Below, one piece after another: positions 1-7,141 of a DNA stretch of 14,731 nucleotides (the stretch's first letter is position 1; each line of letters starts with the position of its first letter). Both the position numbers and the translations under genes were made by a program. This stretch comes from Cycloclasticus sp. (lineage in GTDB: Bacteria > Pseudomonadota > Gammaproteobacteria > Methylococcales > Cycloclasticaceae). The notes below the pieces were generated by a model. The model was given only the letters and a program-made list of their open reading frames with translations, ran no database searches and was not told where the DNA came from. The stretch lies in NCBI GenBank assembly GCA_012960055.1, contig DUCA01000169.1, positions 1-14,731 on the forward strand. Reading direction: 5' to 3'.

Positions 1-383
1 AAGGCATACACGTCGTTGATGATGTTTGCACCCGCTTCAACGGCCTGCTCCATTACCTCTGGCTTACTGGTATCAATAGATATGACAACATTAGATACGG
101 AGCGAATAGCGGTAATAACGGGAACCACCCTAGATAACTCTTCTTCAATGGAAACGGGTGTCGCTTGAGGACGGGTTGATTCACCGCCAATATCAATAAT
201 ACTGGCACCCGCATCAACCATTAGTTTCGCTTGATGCGAAGCCGCATCAACTAACGCAAACTCCCCACCGTCTGAAAAAGAGTCCGGCGTCACATTAAGA
301 ACCCCCATAATGCGGGGGGTCTTTTGCCTTAAAAATGAACTAGAAAAGCCTAGCCTTGCTCTATGACTGCTCAGCAGGGCCAC
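1..383 (-). CDS. folP: Dihydropteroate synthase FolP, 5' part (cut by window edge)
   Basis: Folate biosynthesis enzyme that joins 6-hydroxymethyl-dihydropterin pyrophosphate to p-aminobenzoate in the cytoplasm; it is the target of sulfonamides. About 127 codons are present. The reading shows the family signature RIMGVLNVTPDSFSDGG, then DAGASIIDIGGESTRPQ (second pterin-binding signature), then SIDTSKPEV and GANIINDVYA, all in the order expected for the N-terminal half of the TIM barrel. No ATG lies upstream of the MGVLN motif in frame. The best start is GTG at 383-381, which puts about 20 residues before the motif, close to the E. coli length, and overlaps the ftsH 3' end by 23 bp. Its Shine-Dalgarno is poor, so translation may be coupled to ftsH. 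The ATG at 308-306 would remove the first beta strand and is less likely. folP after ftsH is the usual gammaproteobacterial order. Identity is sure; the start is not. Confidence 0.93.
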   Translation of the reverse strand, partial: MALLSSHRARLGFSSSFLRQKTPRIMGVLNVTPDSFSDGGEFALVDAASHQAKLMVDAGASIIDIGGESTRPQATPVSIEEELSRVVPVITAIRSVSNVVISIDTSKPEVMEQAVEAGANIINDVYA

Positions 384-2301
384 CCGCGGTTGGCTTGGCT
401 TCGTCGTCTATTTCTACTTCTTTATCTTTTTCTGCAGTAGACACACTGCCGGAGCCCGACTCATCACTGTCTTCCCAGTCTTTTGGTGGGCTAACATCCG
501 TGCGCGCCATCAATTGGTCGAGCTGATCACTAGTCAGCGTTTCGTACTTCATTAACGCATCCGTCATCGCGTGTAAAATATCAATATTGTCTTTTAACAA
601 TGTTTCCGCGCGCCCATAGTTGCGGTCAATGAACACGCGCACTTCTTTATTAATGAGCTCTGCGGTTTCGTCAGAAATCATTTTCGGCCTGCCGCCTGAA
701 TGACCCATCGCATTTTCATCTTCACCGTAGTTTAATGCGCCTAGTTTTTCTGAAAAGCCCCATAGCGTAACCATATTGCGAGCAATAGCCGATGCGCGCT
801 CAATATCATTTGAAGCGCCTGTTGTAACTGCTTCTTCACCAAAAATTATTTCTTCAGCTAAACGCCCACCATACAAACTAGACAACTGGCTTTCTAACTT
901 ACGTTTACTGATGCTGATGGCATCTTTTTCTGGCAAGAACATCGTCACACCTAATGCCCGACCACGAGGAATAATGGTTACTTTATAAACAGGGTCATGT
1001 TCAGGAACCAATCGACCAACAATGGCGTGCCCTGATTCATGGTAAGCCGTACACCTTTTCTCTTCTTCACTCATCACCATTGAACGACGCTCAGCACCCA
1101 TAAGCACTTTATCTTTGGCGTTTTCCATGTCGTTCATATCAACAACTTTTTTATCCGCTCTTGCTGCAAATAAAGCTGCTTCGTTAACCAAGTTAGCTAA
1201 ATCCGCACCGGAGAAACCAGGTGTACCACGCGCAATAACATTTGGATTCACGCTATCGCCAACAGGTACTTTTTTAAGGTGCACTTTTAAAATTTGTTCA
1301 CGGCCACGAATATCTGGCAACGGCACTTCAACCTGACGGTCAAAACGGCCTGGTCGAAGTAACGCAGGGTCGAGCACATCAGGCCTGTTAGTTGCAGCGA
1401 TAACAATAACCCCTTCATTGCCAGAAAAACCATCCATTTCAACCAATAATTGATTCAATGTTTGCTCACGCTCATCATTACCACCGCCCATACCTATACC
1501 ACGGGCACGGCCAACGGCGTCGATTTCATCAATAAAGATGATACATGGCGCACTTTTCTTCGCTTGTTCAAACATATCTCGAACTCGAGATGCGCCCACA
1601 CCAACAAACATTTCAACGAAGTCAGAACCAGAAATACTAAAGAAAGGCACTTTCGCTTCACCGGCAATCGCTTTTGCTAGTAATGTTTTACCTGTGCCTG
1701 GCGCACCAGACATCAAAATACCACGAGGTATTGCACCACCAAGTTTTTGGAACTTACCTGGTTCTTTAAGGAAATCGACAACTTCTTCAACTTCTTCTTT
1801 GGCTTCTTGAACACCGGCAACATCTGCAAACGTTACTTTAATTTCATCTTCGTTAAGAAGTTTTGCTTTGCTTTTACCAAATGACATCGCACCACGACCA
1901 CCAGCACCGCCAGCACCGCCTTGCATTTGACGCATGAAGAAAATCCACACACCAATTAATAACAACATTGGGAACCAAGAAACAAGAACTGCCATAAAGA
2001 CCGATTGTTCTTCAGGTGATTTTGCCAGAATTTCCACGCCGTTCCTCAACAAGTCATCAACCAAGTGAATATCGCCAGGGCTACGCGTTGTGAAGCGCTC
2101 ACCAGAGGTGGTTTGGCCGATAATATTGGGGCCATCAATGGAGACCTTGCTCACTTGGCCGGCATTAACTGAATTTATAAATTGAGAGTAACTCAACGTA
2201 TCACTAGAACTTTGTTCTGTACCACCAAAGTTATTAAATACAGACATTAATACGAAGGCGATAACCACCCACATAATTATATTCTTAACCATTTCGTTCA
2301 A
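361..2301 (-). CDS. ftsH: ATP-dependent zinc metalloprotease FtsH
   Basis: Inner-membrane AAA+ protease (hexamer) that degrades misfolded membrane proteins and short-lived regulators; in E. coli these include sigma-32 and LpxC. The 646 residues match the E. coli length (644). Visible elements: TM1 about 5-22, periplasmic domain about 25-98, TM2 about 101-123 (SWFPMLLLIGVWIFFMRQMQ), Walker A GAPGTGKT 199-206, pore motif FVGVG 232-236, Walker B IIFIDE 254-259, second region of homology ATNRPDVLDPALLRPGRFDR 303-322, zinc site HESGH 421-425 and third zinc ligand D499 in ASND. The C-terminal 40 residues are acidic and low in complexity. The start is TTG at 2301, supported by GGAG seven bases upstream. 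ATG at codon 4 (2292) aligns better with E. coli MAKNLILW but lies too far from that site. It sits 88 bp downstream of rlmE with its own sigma-32 promoter. Confidence 0.98.
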   Translation of the reverse strand: MNEMVKNIIMWVVIAFVLMSVFNNFGGTEQSSSDTLSYSQFINSVNAGQVSKVSIDGPNIIGQTTSGERFTTRSPGDIHLVDDLLRNGVEILAKSPEEQSVFMAVLVSWFPMLLLIGVWIFFMRQMQGGAGGAGGRGAMSFGKSKAKLLNEDEIKVTFADVAGVQEAKEEVEEVVDFLKEPGKFQKLGGAIPRGILMSGAPGTGKTLLAKAIAGEAKVPFFSISGSDFVEMFVGVGASRVRDMFEQAKKSAPCIIFIDEIDAVGRARGIGMGGGNDEREQTLNQLLVEMDGFSGNEGVIVIAATNRPDVLDPALLRPGRFDRQVEVPLPDIRGREQILKVHLKKVPVGDSVNPNVIARGTPGFSGADLANLVNEAALFAARADKKVVDMNDMENAKDKVLMGAERRSMVMSEEEKRCTAYHESGHAIVGRLVPEHDPVYKVTIIPRGRALGVTMFLPEKDAISISKRKLESQLSSLYGGRLAEEIIFGEEAVTTGASNDIERASAIARNMVTLWGFSEKLGALNYGEDENAMGHSGGRPKMISDETAELINKEVRVFIDRNYGRAETLLKDNIDILHAMTDALMKYETLTSDQLDQLMARTDVSPPKDWEDSDESGSGSVSTAEKDKEVEIDDEAKPTAGGPAEQS

Positions 2302-2308
2302 ATCTGTT

Positions 2309-2312
2309 CTCC
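2309..2312 (-). promoter_or_regulatory. Shine-Dalgarno of ftsH supporting a TTG start
   Basis: GGAG lies 7 nt upstream of the TTG at 2301-2299 and 16 nt upstream of the in-frame ATG at 2292-2290. The spacing favours TTG as the initiation codon. Confidence 0.6.
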
Positions 2313-2373
2313 ATCTCTCTCTTCATTTAATAGCACCCACTAGTCCGACTACTATTCTAATCATTCGTTCAAT

Positions 2374-2402
2374 ATATGGGGTTAGGTTACTACAGTTTCA
2401 AG
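2374..2402 (-). promoter_or_regulatory. Sigma-32 (RpoH) heat-shock promoter of ftsH
   Basis: Read on the minus strand: -35 CTTGAAA (2402-2396), 14-nt spacer, -10 CCCCATAT (2381-2374). This is an exact match to the E. coli RpoH consensus CTTGAAA / CCCCATNT with normal spacing. The -35 lies in the last codons of rlmE (Leu-Lys of GLKL) and the spacer contains the rlmE stop. Expected transcription start is about 2367-2370, leaving a leader of about 65 nt before ftsH. It should make ftsH (and folP by readthrough) heat inducible without rlmE. The match is seen directly; activity is inferred. Confidence 0.9.
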
Positions 2403-3010
2403 CCCTTTGCCAAAAGATAGACTTCCCTGCTACGCGCTCTTGAAGCCTTAGGCTTACGTATCGCAACACTGACGAAATGTTTCTTGGCTTCCATCACATA
2501 TTGATCAAAGCCTTCGCCTTGAAATAGCTTAATGAGGAAAACACCTTTATTTCCAAGACTGTGTTTAGCAAAATCCAGCGCTAATTCAGCAAGATACATC
2601 GACTTAGGTTGATCAATCGCCTTAGAGCCACTCATATTAGGGGCAATATCAGACAACACAAGGTCAACAGCTTGGTCCTTTATGAGTGCTTGCAACGCCT
2701 CAAACACGGCATCATCACTAAAATCACCTTTGATAAAATCTACACCATCAATGGGTTCAATATCCAGCAAATCCAAGGCTATCACTTTACTGTTACCCGT
2801 CGCGCGTTTAACCGCGTATTCAGACCAACCCCCGGGTGCTGCACCCAAATCAACAATGATTTGATTAGGCCGTATCAACCGATCTTTTTTATCAATTTCT
2901 TCTAATTTAAACACCGCACGAGAACGCAAGCCCATCTGCTGGGCTTTCTTTACATATTCGTCGCTGAAGTGCTCGTCGAGCCACTTTTGTTTATTCTTAT
3001 GTTTTGTCAT
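2390..3010 (-). CDS. rlmE: 23S rRNA 2'-O-methyltransferase RlmE (FtsJ/RrmJ)
   Basis: Transfers a methyl group from S-adenosylmethionine to the 2'-OH of a uridine in the A loop of 23S rRNA (U2552 in E. coli) on the large subunit. The 206 residues are close to the E. coli length (209). The SAM site is VDLGAAPGGWSEYA (53-66). The catalytic K-D-K-E tetrad is in place: K35 in SRAVFKL, D121 in VLSDIAPNMSG, K161 in FLIKLFQGEGF and E196 in SREVYLL. The ATG start at 3010 has a short AGGA four bases upstream. In E. coli rlmE and ftsH form a heat-shock operon. Here they are 88 bp apart and the recognisable sigma-32 promoter lies at the end of rlmE, so it can serve ftsH only; I found no sigma-32 site in front of rlmE. 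It is transcribed divergently from yhbY (131-bp gap). Confidence 0.98.
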   Translation of the reverse strand: MTKHKNKQKWLDEHFSDEYVKKAQQMGLRSRAVFKLEEIDKKDRLIRPNQIIVDLGAAPGGWSEYAVKRATGNSKVIALDLLDIEPIDGVDFIKGDFSDDAVFEALQALIKDQAVDLVLSDIAPNMSGSKAIDQPKSMYLAELALDFAKHSLGNKGVFLIKLFQGEGFDQYVMEAKKHFVSVAIRKPKASRARSREVYLLAKGLKL

Positions 3011-3102
3011 TTATCCTATCTATGAAGTGATTACTTGACCTTGGAGTTCAACATAATGAAGAAGCTTATCAAAAAACACATCCATAAAGACACGCTTTGC
3101 GC

Positions 3103-3108
3103 TAAAAT
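3103..3108 (+). promoter_or_regulatory. Possible -10 element of yhbY
   Basis: TAAAAT lies 33 bases before the yhbY ATG in the 131-bp divergent gap with rlmE. No convincing -35 is found at 16-18 bp spacing, so this is a weak call. I found no clear sigma-70 promoter for rlmE on the other strand of this gap. Confidence 0.3.
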
Positions 3109-3141
3109 ACGTGCATTCAACTGATTCTCACATTTACAATT

Positions 3142-3429
3142 ATGGCATTATCGAACCAACAAAAGAAAAAACTAAAATCTCATGCTCACGACCTAAAGCC
3201 CGTTGTGCGTGTTGGCCAATCAGGTCTAACGGATACGGTACTGGATGAAATTGAATTGGCAATTGAGCACCACGAACTGATTAAAGTAAAAGTGTCGGCA
3301 GCTGATCGTGAAGATAAAAAAGCCATCATCAAAAAAATTGCTGAACAATCACGTTCCGAGATCGTTCAAACAATTGGTTTTACAGCCGTTTTTTACCGTG
3401 AAAATACCGACAAAAAGGCTTACTCGTAA
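3142..3429 (+). CDS. yhbY: YhbY-family CRM-domain RNA-binding protein
   Basis: Small one-domain (CRM fold) RNA-binding protein associated with precursors of the large ribosomal subunit and thought to assist assembly. It has 95 residues, against 97 in E. coli. The family core is clear: LKPVVRVGQSGLT with the GxxG loop GQSG at 25-28, EHHELIKVKV at 42-51, and the C-terminal QTIGFTAVFYR strand. It is the only plus-strand gene in the window, as in E. coli, where yhbY also runs opposite to greA and rlmE. Its last 10 bp overlap the end of greA tail to tail. No Shine-Dalgarno is visible in front of the ATG; the upstream bases are AT-rich, so initiation may rely on an unstructured leader. Confidence 0.95.
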   Translation: MALSNQQKKKLKSHAHDLKPVVRVGQSGLTDTVLDEIELAIEHHELIKVKVSAADREDKKAIIKKIAEQSRSEIVQTIGFTAVFYRENTDKKAYS

Positions 3430-3896
3430 CGCACTTCGGTAATTTCGTATTCGGTAATACCTGCGGGTGCTCTTACTTCAGCAACATCACCTTCTTCTTT
3501 ACCAATTAACGCTTTAGCAAACGGCGACGCATAAGATATTAAATTATTTTTTATATCGGCTTCATCTGCACCAACGATGGTGTAAGTTATAAGCTCTTCT
3601 GTGTCGATATTTTCAAGCTCGACTGTACAGCCAAAAACAACTTTACCGTTCGCGTTTAAGGTAGACACATCGATAACTTGTGCATTTCCTAATTTACTTT
3701 CAATATCTCTAACTCTTGCCTCAACTAAGCCCTGCTCTTCACGGGCTGCGTGGTATTCAGCATTTTCTTTCAAATCACCATGTGCACGTGCGTCAGCAAT
3801 GGCTTCTGTAATTTTTGGGCGCTTAACATTTTTAAGGTGATCCAACTCATCTTTTAAGCTTTGCGCGCCTTTTTTTGTTAACGGTGTTTTATTCAT
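3420..3896 (-). CDS. greA: Transcription elongation factor GreA
   Basis: Enters the RNA polymerase secondary channel and stimulates cleavage of backtracked transcripts. At 158 residues it has exactly the E. coli length. The N-terminal coiled coil (about 1-75) carries the tip motif GDLKENAEYHAA with the acidic catalytic residues D41 and E44. The C-terminal FKBP-like domain (about 80-158) contains NLISYASPFAKALIGKEEGD. The ATG has AGGG seven bases upstream. It begins 21 bp after carB, with a small palindrome over the carB stop, so it is probably co-transcribed with carAB; a carA-carB-greA operon is known in Pseudomonas aeruginosa. Codons 7-9 contain an A7 run, which is not remarkable at this base composition. 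No terminator is seen at the 3' end, where it overlaps yhbY. Confidence 0.98.
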   Translation of the reverse strand: MNKTPLTKKGAQSLKDELDHLKNVKRPKITEAIADARAHGDLKENAEYHAAREEQGLVEARVRDIESKLGNAQVIDVSTLNANGKVVFGCTVELENIDTEELITYTIVGADEADIKNNLISYASPFAKALIGKEEGDVAEVRAPAGITEYEITEVRYE

Positions 3897-3911
3897 AATA
3901 CAGCCCTAATG

Positions 3912-3925
3912 GTCGCTCTAGCGAC
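3912..3925 (-). repeat. Small palindrome at the carB-greA junction
   Basis: GTCGCT-CT-AGCGAC is a perfect 6-bp inverted repeat spanning the carB stop codon. In the transcript it could form a 5-bp stem with a UAGA loop. It is too short, and lacks the U-run, to be an intrinsic terminator. It may only mildly affect readthrough or mRNA stability before greA. Confidence 0.4.
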
Positions 3926-6900
3926 GCGCTTGTAATTCGTGAAGCTCTCTCACTTCTTTCACACTGATATCGGCAAGCGCATCAATAGTTGCTTTAGCAC
4001 CTGCAATGGTTGTGCAGTAGGTTGCTTTGTTTTGTAGCGATTCACGGCGAATAGAAAACGAGTCCGTAATTGCTTGTTTACCTTCTGTTGTATTAACCAC
4101 CAATTGAATGCTTTCGTTTTTAATAACATCAACGATGTGCGGACGGCCTTCGCCCACTTTATTAACCACTTCACATTCAATACCTGCCGCTGTTAATGCC
4201 TCTGCCGTTCCACGTGTTGCGAAAATATGCTTGCCTCTGGATACGAGTGTTCGTGCCAATTCAAGCATTTTCACCTTATCCGCTTTTCGCACGCTGAATA
4301 TCACATTATCTTCATCAGATAAATCAATACCCGCAGCGCGTTGAGCTTTCCCAAACGCTTCACCGAATGTATCACCAACGCCCATAACTTCACCCGTCGA
4401 TTTCATTTCGGGGCCTAACAAAGGATCAACATTAGGGAATTTAACGAAGGGGAACACCGATTCTTTAACAGAGAAGTAATCAGGAATAATTTCTTCCGTT
4501 GTTCCCTGCTCGGCTAATGATTGACCCGCCATGCAACGTGCGGCAATTTTAGCTAATGGGTAGCCAGTAACTTTTGAAACAAACGGCACCGAACGTGAAG
4601 CACGCGGGTTGACTTCTAGAATATAAATATCATCGCCTTTAATCGCGAACTGGATATTCATCAAACCCACAACGCCTAATTCTCTTGCTAAATCTTTGGC
4701 TTGTACGCGCATTCTATCTTGCACATCTTGGCTTAAATCAAACGGCGGTAATGAACACGCGGAATCACCTGAGTGAACACCGGCTTGTTCAATATGTTCC
4801 ATGATTGCGCCGATGAGTAACTCTTCACCATCAAAAATAGCATCCACATCAACTTCAACTGCATCGTCTAAGAAACGATCTAGTAGCACAGGAGAATCAT
4901 TCGACACGCTAACCGCTTCACGCATGTAAGTGCGTAATTCAGATTCGTTATAAACGATTTCCATTGCACGACCACCTAATACATAAGACGGCCTAACAAC
5001 CAACGGGTAACCAATTTCTTCGGCCAGTAAAACGGCTTGCTCTGGTTCACGTGCTGTTCTGTTTGGTGGTTGCAGTAAACCCAGCTTTTCAACTAATTGT
5101 TGGAAACGTTCACGGTCTTCAGCCAAATCAATTGCCTCGGGTGATGTGCCAATGATGGGCACACCCGCAGCTTCCAAGTCTTCTGCTAATTTAAGCGGTG
5201 TTTGTCCACCATATTGAACGATAACGCCTTTTGGCTTCTCAATATTCACGACTTCCAACACATCTTCCAAGGTCAACGGTTCAAAGTACAAGCGATCAGA
5301 GGTATCAAAATCGGTCGATACAGTTTCAGGATTACAGTTCACCATGATGGTTTCATAACCGTCTTCACGCAACGCTAACGAGGCATGAACACAGCAATAA
5401 TCAAATTCTATACCTTGGCCAATTCGGTTTGGACCACCGCCCAACACCATGATTTTGTCACGGTTGGTCGGTTGTGATTCGCACTCTTCTTCATAGGTTG
5501 AATACATGTACGCCGTTGGAGAGGAAAACTCACCCGCACAAGAATCGATGCGCTTATAAACCGGTCTAATGCCCAATGAATGACGAGCCGCTCTAACCGC
5601 ACTTTCATCAACTTTGAGTAACGCTGCAAGGCGAGCATCTGCAAAGCCTTTACGCTTGAGGCGGAACATCGTTTTTTCGTCTAATGAATCTAACGAAACA
5701 CCTGACAAAGCCGCCTCTTCATTCAATATGTCTTCAATTTGTACCAAGAACCAACGGTCAATTTTTGTCTGATCAAAAATGCTTTCAAGACCAAAACCTT
5801 TTCTAAATGCATCGGCTAAATACCAAATACGATCAGCGCCAGGTTGTTGAATTTCACGACGTAAAACTGCTTCAACACCCTCTTCATCGAGGTTTACGAT
5901 GGGGTCTAAACCGCTTTTACCGGTTTCAAGCCCGCGTAATGCTTTTTGCAACGACTCTTGGAAGGTTCTGCCCACCGCCATCACTTCGCCTACAGATTTC
6001 ATCTGCGTGGTTAAACGATCATCTGCCATTGGGAATTTTTCGAAAGTGAAACGAGGAATTTTAGTTACAACGTAATCAATCGATGGCTCGAATGAGGCAG
6101 GCGTTGCACCACCGGTAATCTCATTACTGAGTTCATCTAAGGTATAACCAATGGCCAATTTAGCAGCCACTTTCGCAATAGGGAAGCCTGTTGCCTTAGA
6201 CGCCAATGCAGATGAACGCGAAACACGCGGATTCATCTCAATCACAATCATTGCACCATCTTCTGGATTAATGGCAAATTGCACATTGGAACCGCCGGTA
6301 TCCACACCGATTTCACGCAACACATCAATCGATGCATTTCGCATAATTTGGTATTCTTTATCCGTCAATGTTTGTGCTGGCGCCACGGTAATCGAGTCAC
6401 CTGTGTGCACACCCATTGGATCAAAGTTTTCAATAGAACAAATAATAATGCAGTTATCTTTACGATCACGCACCACTTCCATTTCGTATTCTTTCCAGCC
6501 CAATACGGACTCTTCAATCAGTAATTCATTGGTTGGCGAAAGGTCTAATCCGCGTTCACAAATTTCTACAAATTCTTCGCGGTTATACGAGATACCACCA
6601 CCACTACCGCCCATCGTGAAAGAGGGTCGAATAATGGTTGGGAAGCCGATTGAATCTAATGCTTCGTAGGCTTCATCCATATTGCGCGCTACAAAAGAGC
6701 GTGGCGTAGACAAACCAATTTTTGTCATCGCTTTCTTAAACAAATCACGGTCTTCGGCTTTATCAATCGCTTCTTTAGACGCGCCTATCATTTCCACATT
6801 GTGCTTAGCCAATACACCGTGACGGTCAAGATCCAACGCACAATTAAGCGCTGTTTGCCCGCCCATGGTGGGTAACAACACATCTGGCTTTTCTTTCTCA

Positions 6901-7133
6901 ATGATTTTTTCAACTGTTTCCCAGTCAACCGGTTCAATATAAATTGCATCGGCTGTTTCTGGATCCGTCATAATCGTTGCCGGATTAGAGTTAACCAAAA
7001 TAACGCGGTAACCTTCTTCTCTTAACGCTTTACACGCTTGCGTTCCTGAATAATCAAACTCACAGGCTTGGCCAATAACAATGGGGCCAGCACCTAGAAG
7101 TAAAACAGATTTTATGTCGGTTCTTTTTGGCAT
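3918..7133 (-). CDS. carB: Carbamoyl phosphate synthase large subunit CarB
   Basis: Synthetase subunit that makes carbamoyl phosphate from bicarbonate, ammonia (channelled from CarA) and two ATP, for arginine and pyrimidine synthesis. It has 1071 residues (E. coli 1073). There are two homologous ATP-grasp halves: about 1-400 (GGSGGG loop near 175-180; R129, R169, E215, E299 and N301 at E. coli numbering) and about 557-933 (LGGGPNRIGQGIEFD; RPSYVLGGRAMEIV; ILEVNPRASRS). They are separated by the oligomerisation domain (about 401-553). The allosteric MGS-like domain (about 937-1071) keeps FSVRKADK, FATRGTA and VNTTEGKQAITDS. These cover the ornithine/UMP/IMP contact residues of the E. coli enzyme at an offset of -1, so it is probably regulated the same way. 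It starts with ATG 8 bp after carA with an AGAG site, so the two are translated from one message. Confidence 0.99.
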   Translation of the reverse strand: MPKRTDIKSVLLLGAGPIVIGQACEFDYSGTQACKALREEGYRVILVNSNPATIMTDPETADAIYIEPVDWETVEKIIEKEKPDVLLPTMGGQTALNCALDLDRHGVLAKHNVEMIGASKEAIDKAEDRDLFKKAMTKIGLSTPRSFVARNMDEAYEALDSIGFPTIIRPSFTMGGSGGGISYNREEFVEICERGLDLSPTNELLIEESVLGWKEYEMEVVRDRKDNCIIICSIENFDPMGVHTGDSITVAPAQTLTDKEYQIMRNASIDVLREIGVDTGGSNVQFAINPEDGAMIVIEMNPRVSRSSALASKATGFPIAKVAAKLAIGYTLDELSNEITGGATPASFEPSIDYVVTKIPRFTFEKFPMADDRLTTQMKSVGEVMAVGRTFQESLQKALRGLETGKSGLDPIVNLDEEGVEAVLRREIQQPGADRIWYLADAFRKGFGLESIFDQTKIDRWFLVQIEDILNEEAALSGVSLDSLDEKTMFRLKRKGFADARLAALLKVDESAVRAARHSLGIRPVYKRIDSCAGEFSSPTAYMYSTYEEECESQPTNRDKIMVLGGGPNRIGQGIEFDYCCVHASLALREDGYETIMVNCNPETVSTDFDTSDRLYFEPLTLEDVLEVVNIEKPKGVIVQYGGQTPLKLAEDLEAAGVPIIGTSPEAIDLAEDRERFQQLVEKLGLLQPPNRTAREPEQAVLLAEEIGYPLVVRPSYVLGGRAMEIVYNESELRTYMREAVSVSNDSPVLLDRFLDDAVEVDVDAIFDGEELLIGAIMEHIEQAGVHSGDSACSLPPFDLSQDVQDRMRVQAKDLARELGVVGLMNIQFAIKGDDIYILEVNPRASRSVPFVSKVTGYPLAKIAARCMAGQSLAEQGTTEEIIPDYFSVKESVFPFVKFPNVDPLLGPEMKSTGEVMGVGDTFGEAFGKAQRAAGIDLSDEDNVIFSVRKADKVKMLELARTLVSRGKHIFATRGTAEALTAAGIECEVVNKVGEGRPHIVDVIKNESIQLVVNTTEGKQAITDSFSIRRESLQNKATYCTTIAGAKATIDALADISVKEVRELHELQARR

Positions 7134-7141
7134 AGTTCTCT

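Noticed and set aside
1576..1591. 7-bp inverted repeat ATCTCGA-AC-TCGAGAT in ftsH
   Set aside because: It falls on the conserved codons for ASRVRD after the pore loop, has no U-run and no gene boundary nearby; probably chance.
3870..3876. A7 run in greA codons 7-9 as a programmed slippage site
   Set aside because: A7 runs are common at this base composition (another lies in yhbY near 3330), and the frame matches full-length GreA without any shift.
5897..5930. CTTGAAA and CCCCATCG on the minus strand inside carB, resembling a sigma-32 promoter
   Set aside because: Spacing is 19 nt, longer than accepted, and the last -10 base is wrong. It lies within coding sequence with no gene start downstream.
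6151..6669. A 172-codon plus-strand open frame opposite carB
   Set aside because: It is antisense to a highly conserved part of CarB, has no ribosome site and no recognisable motifs; a shadow of codon usage.
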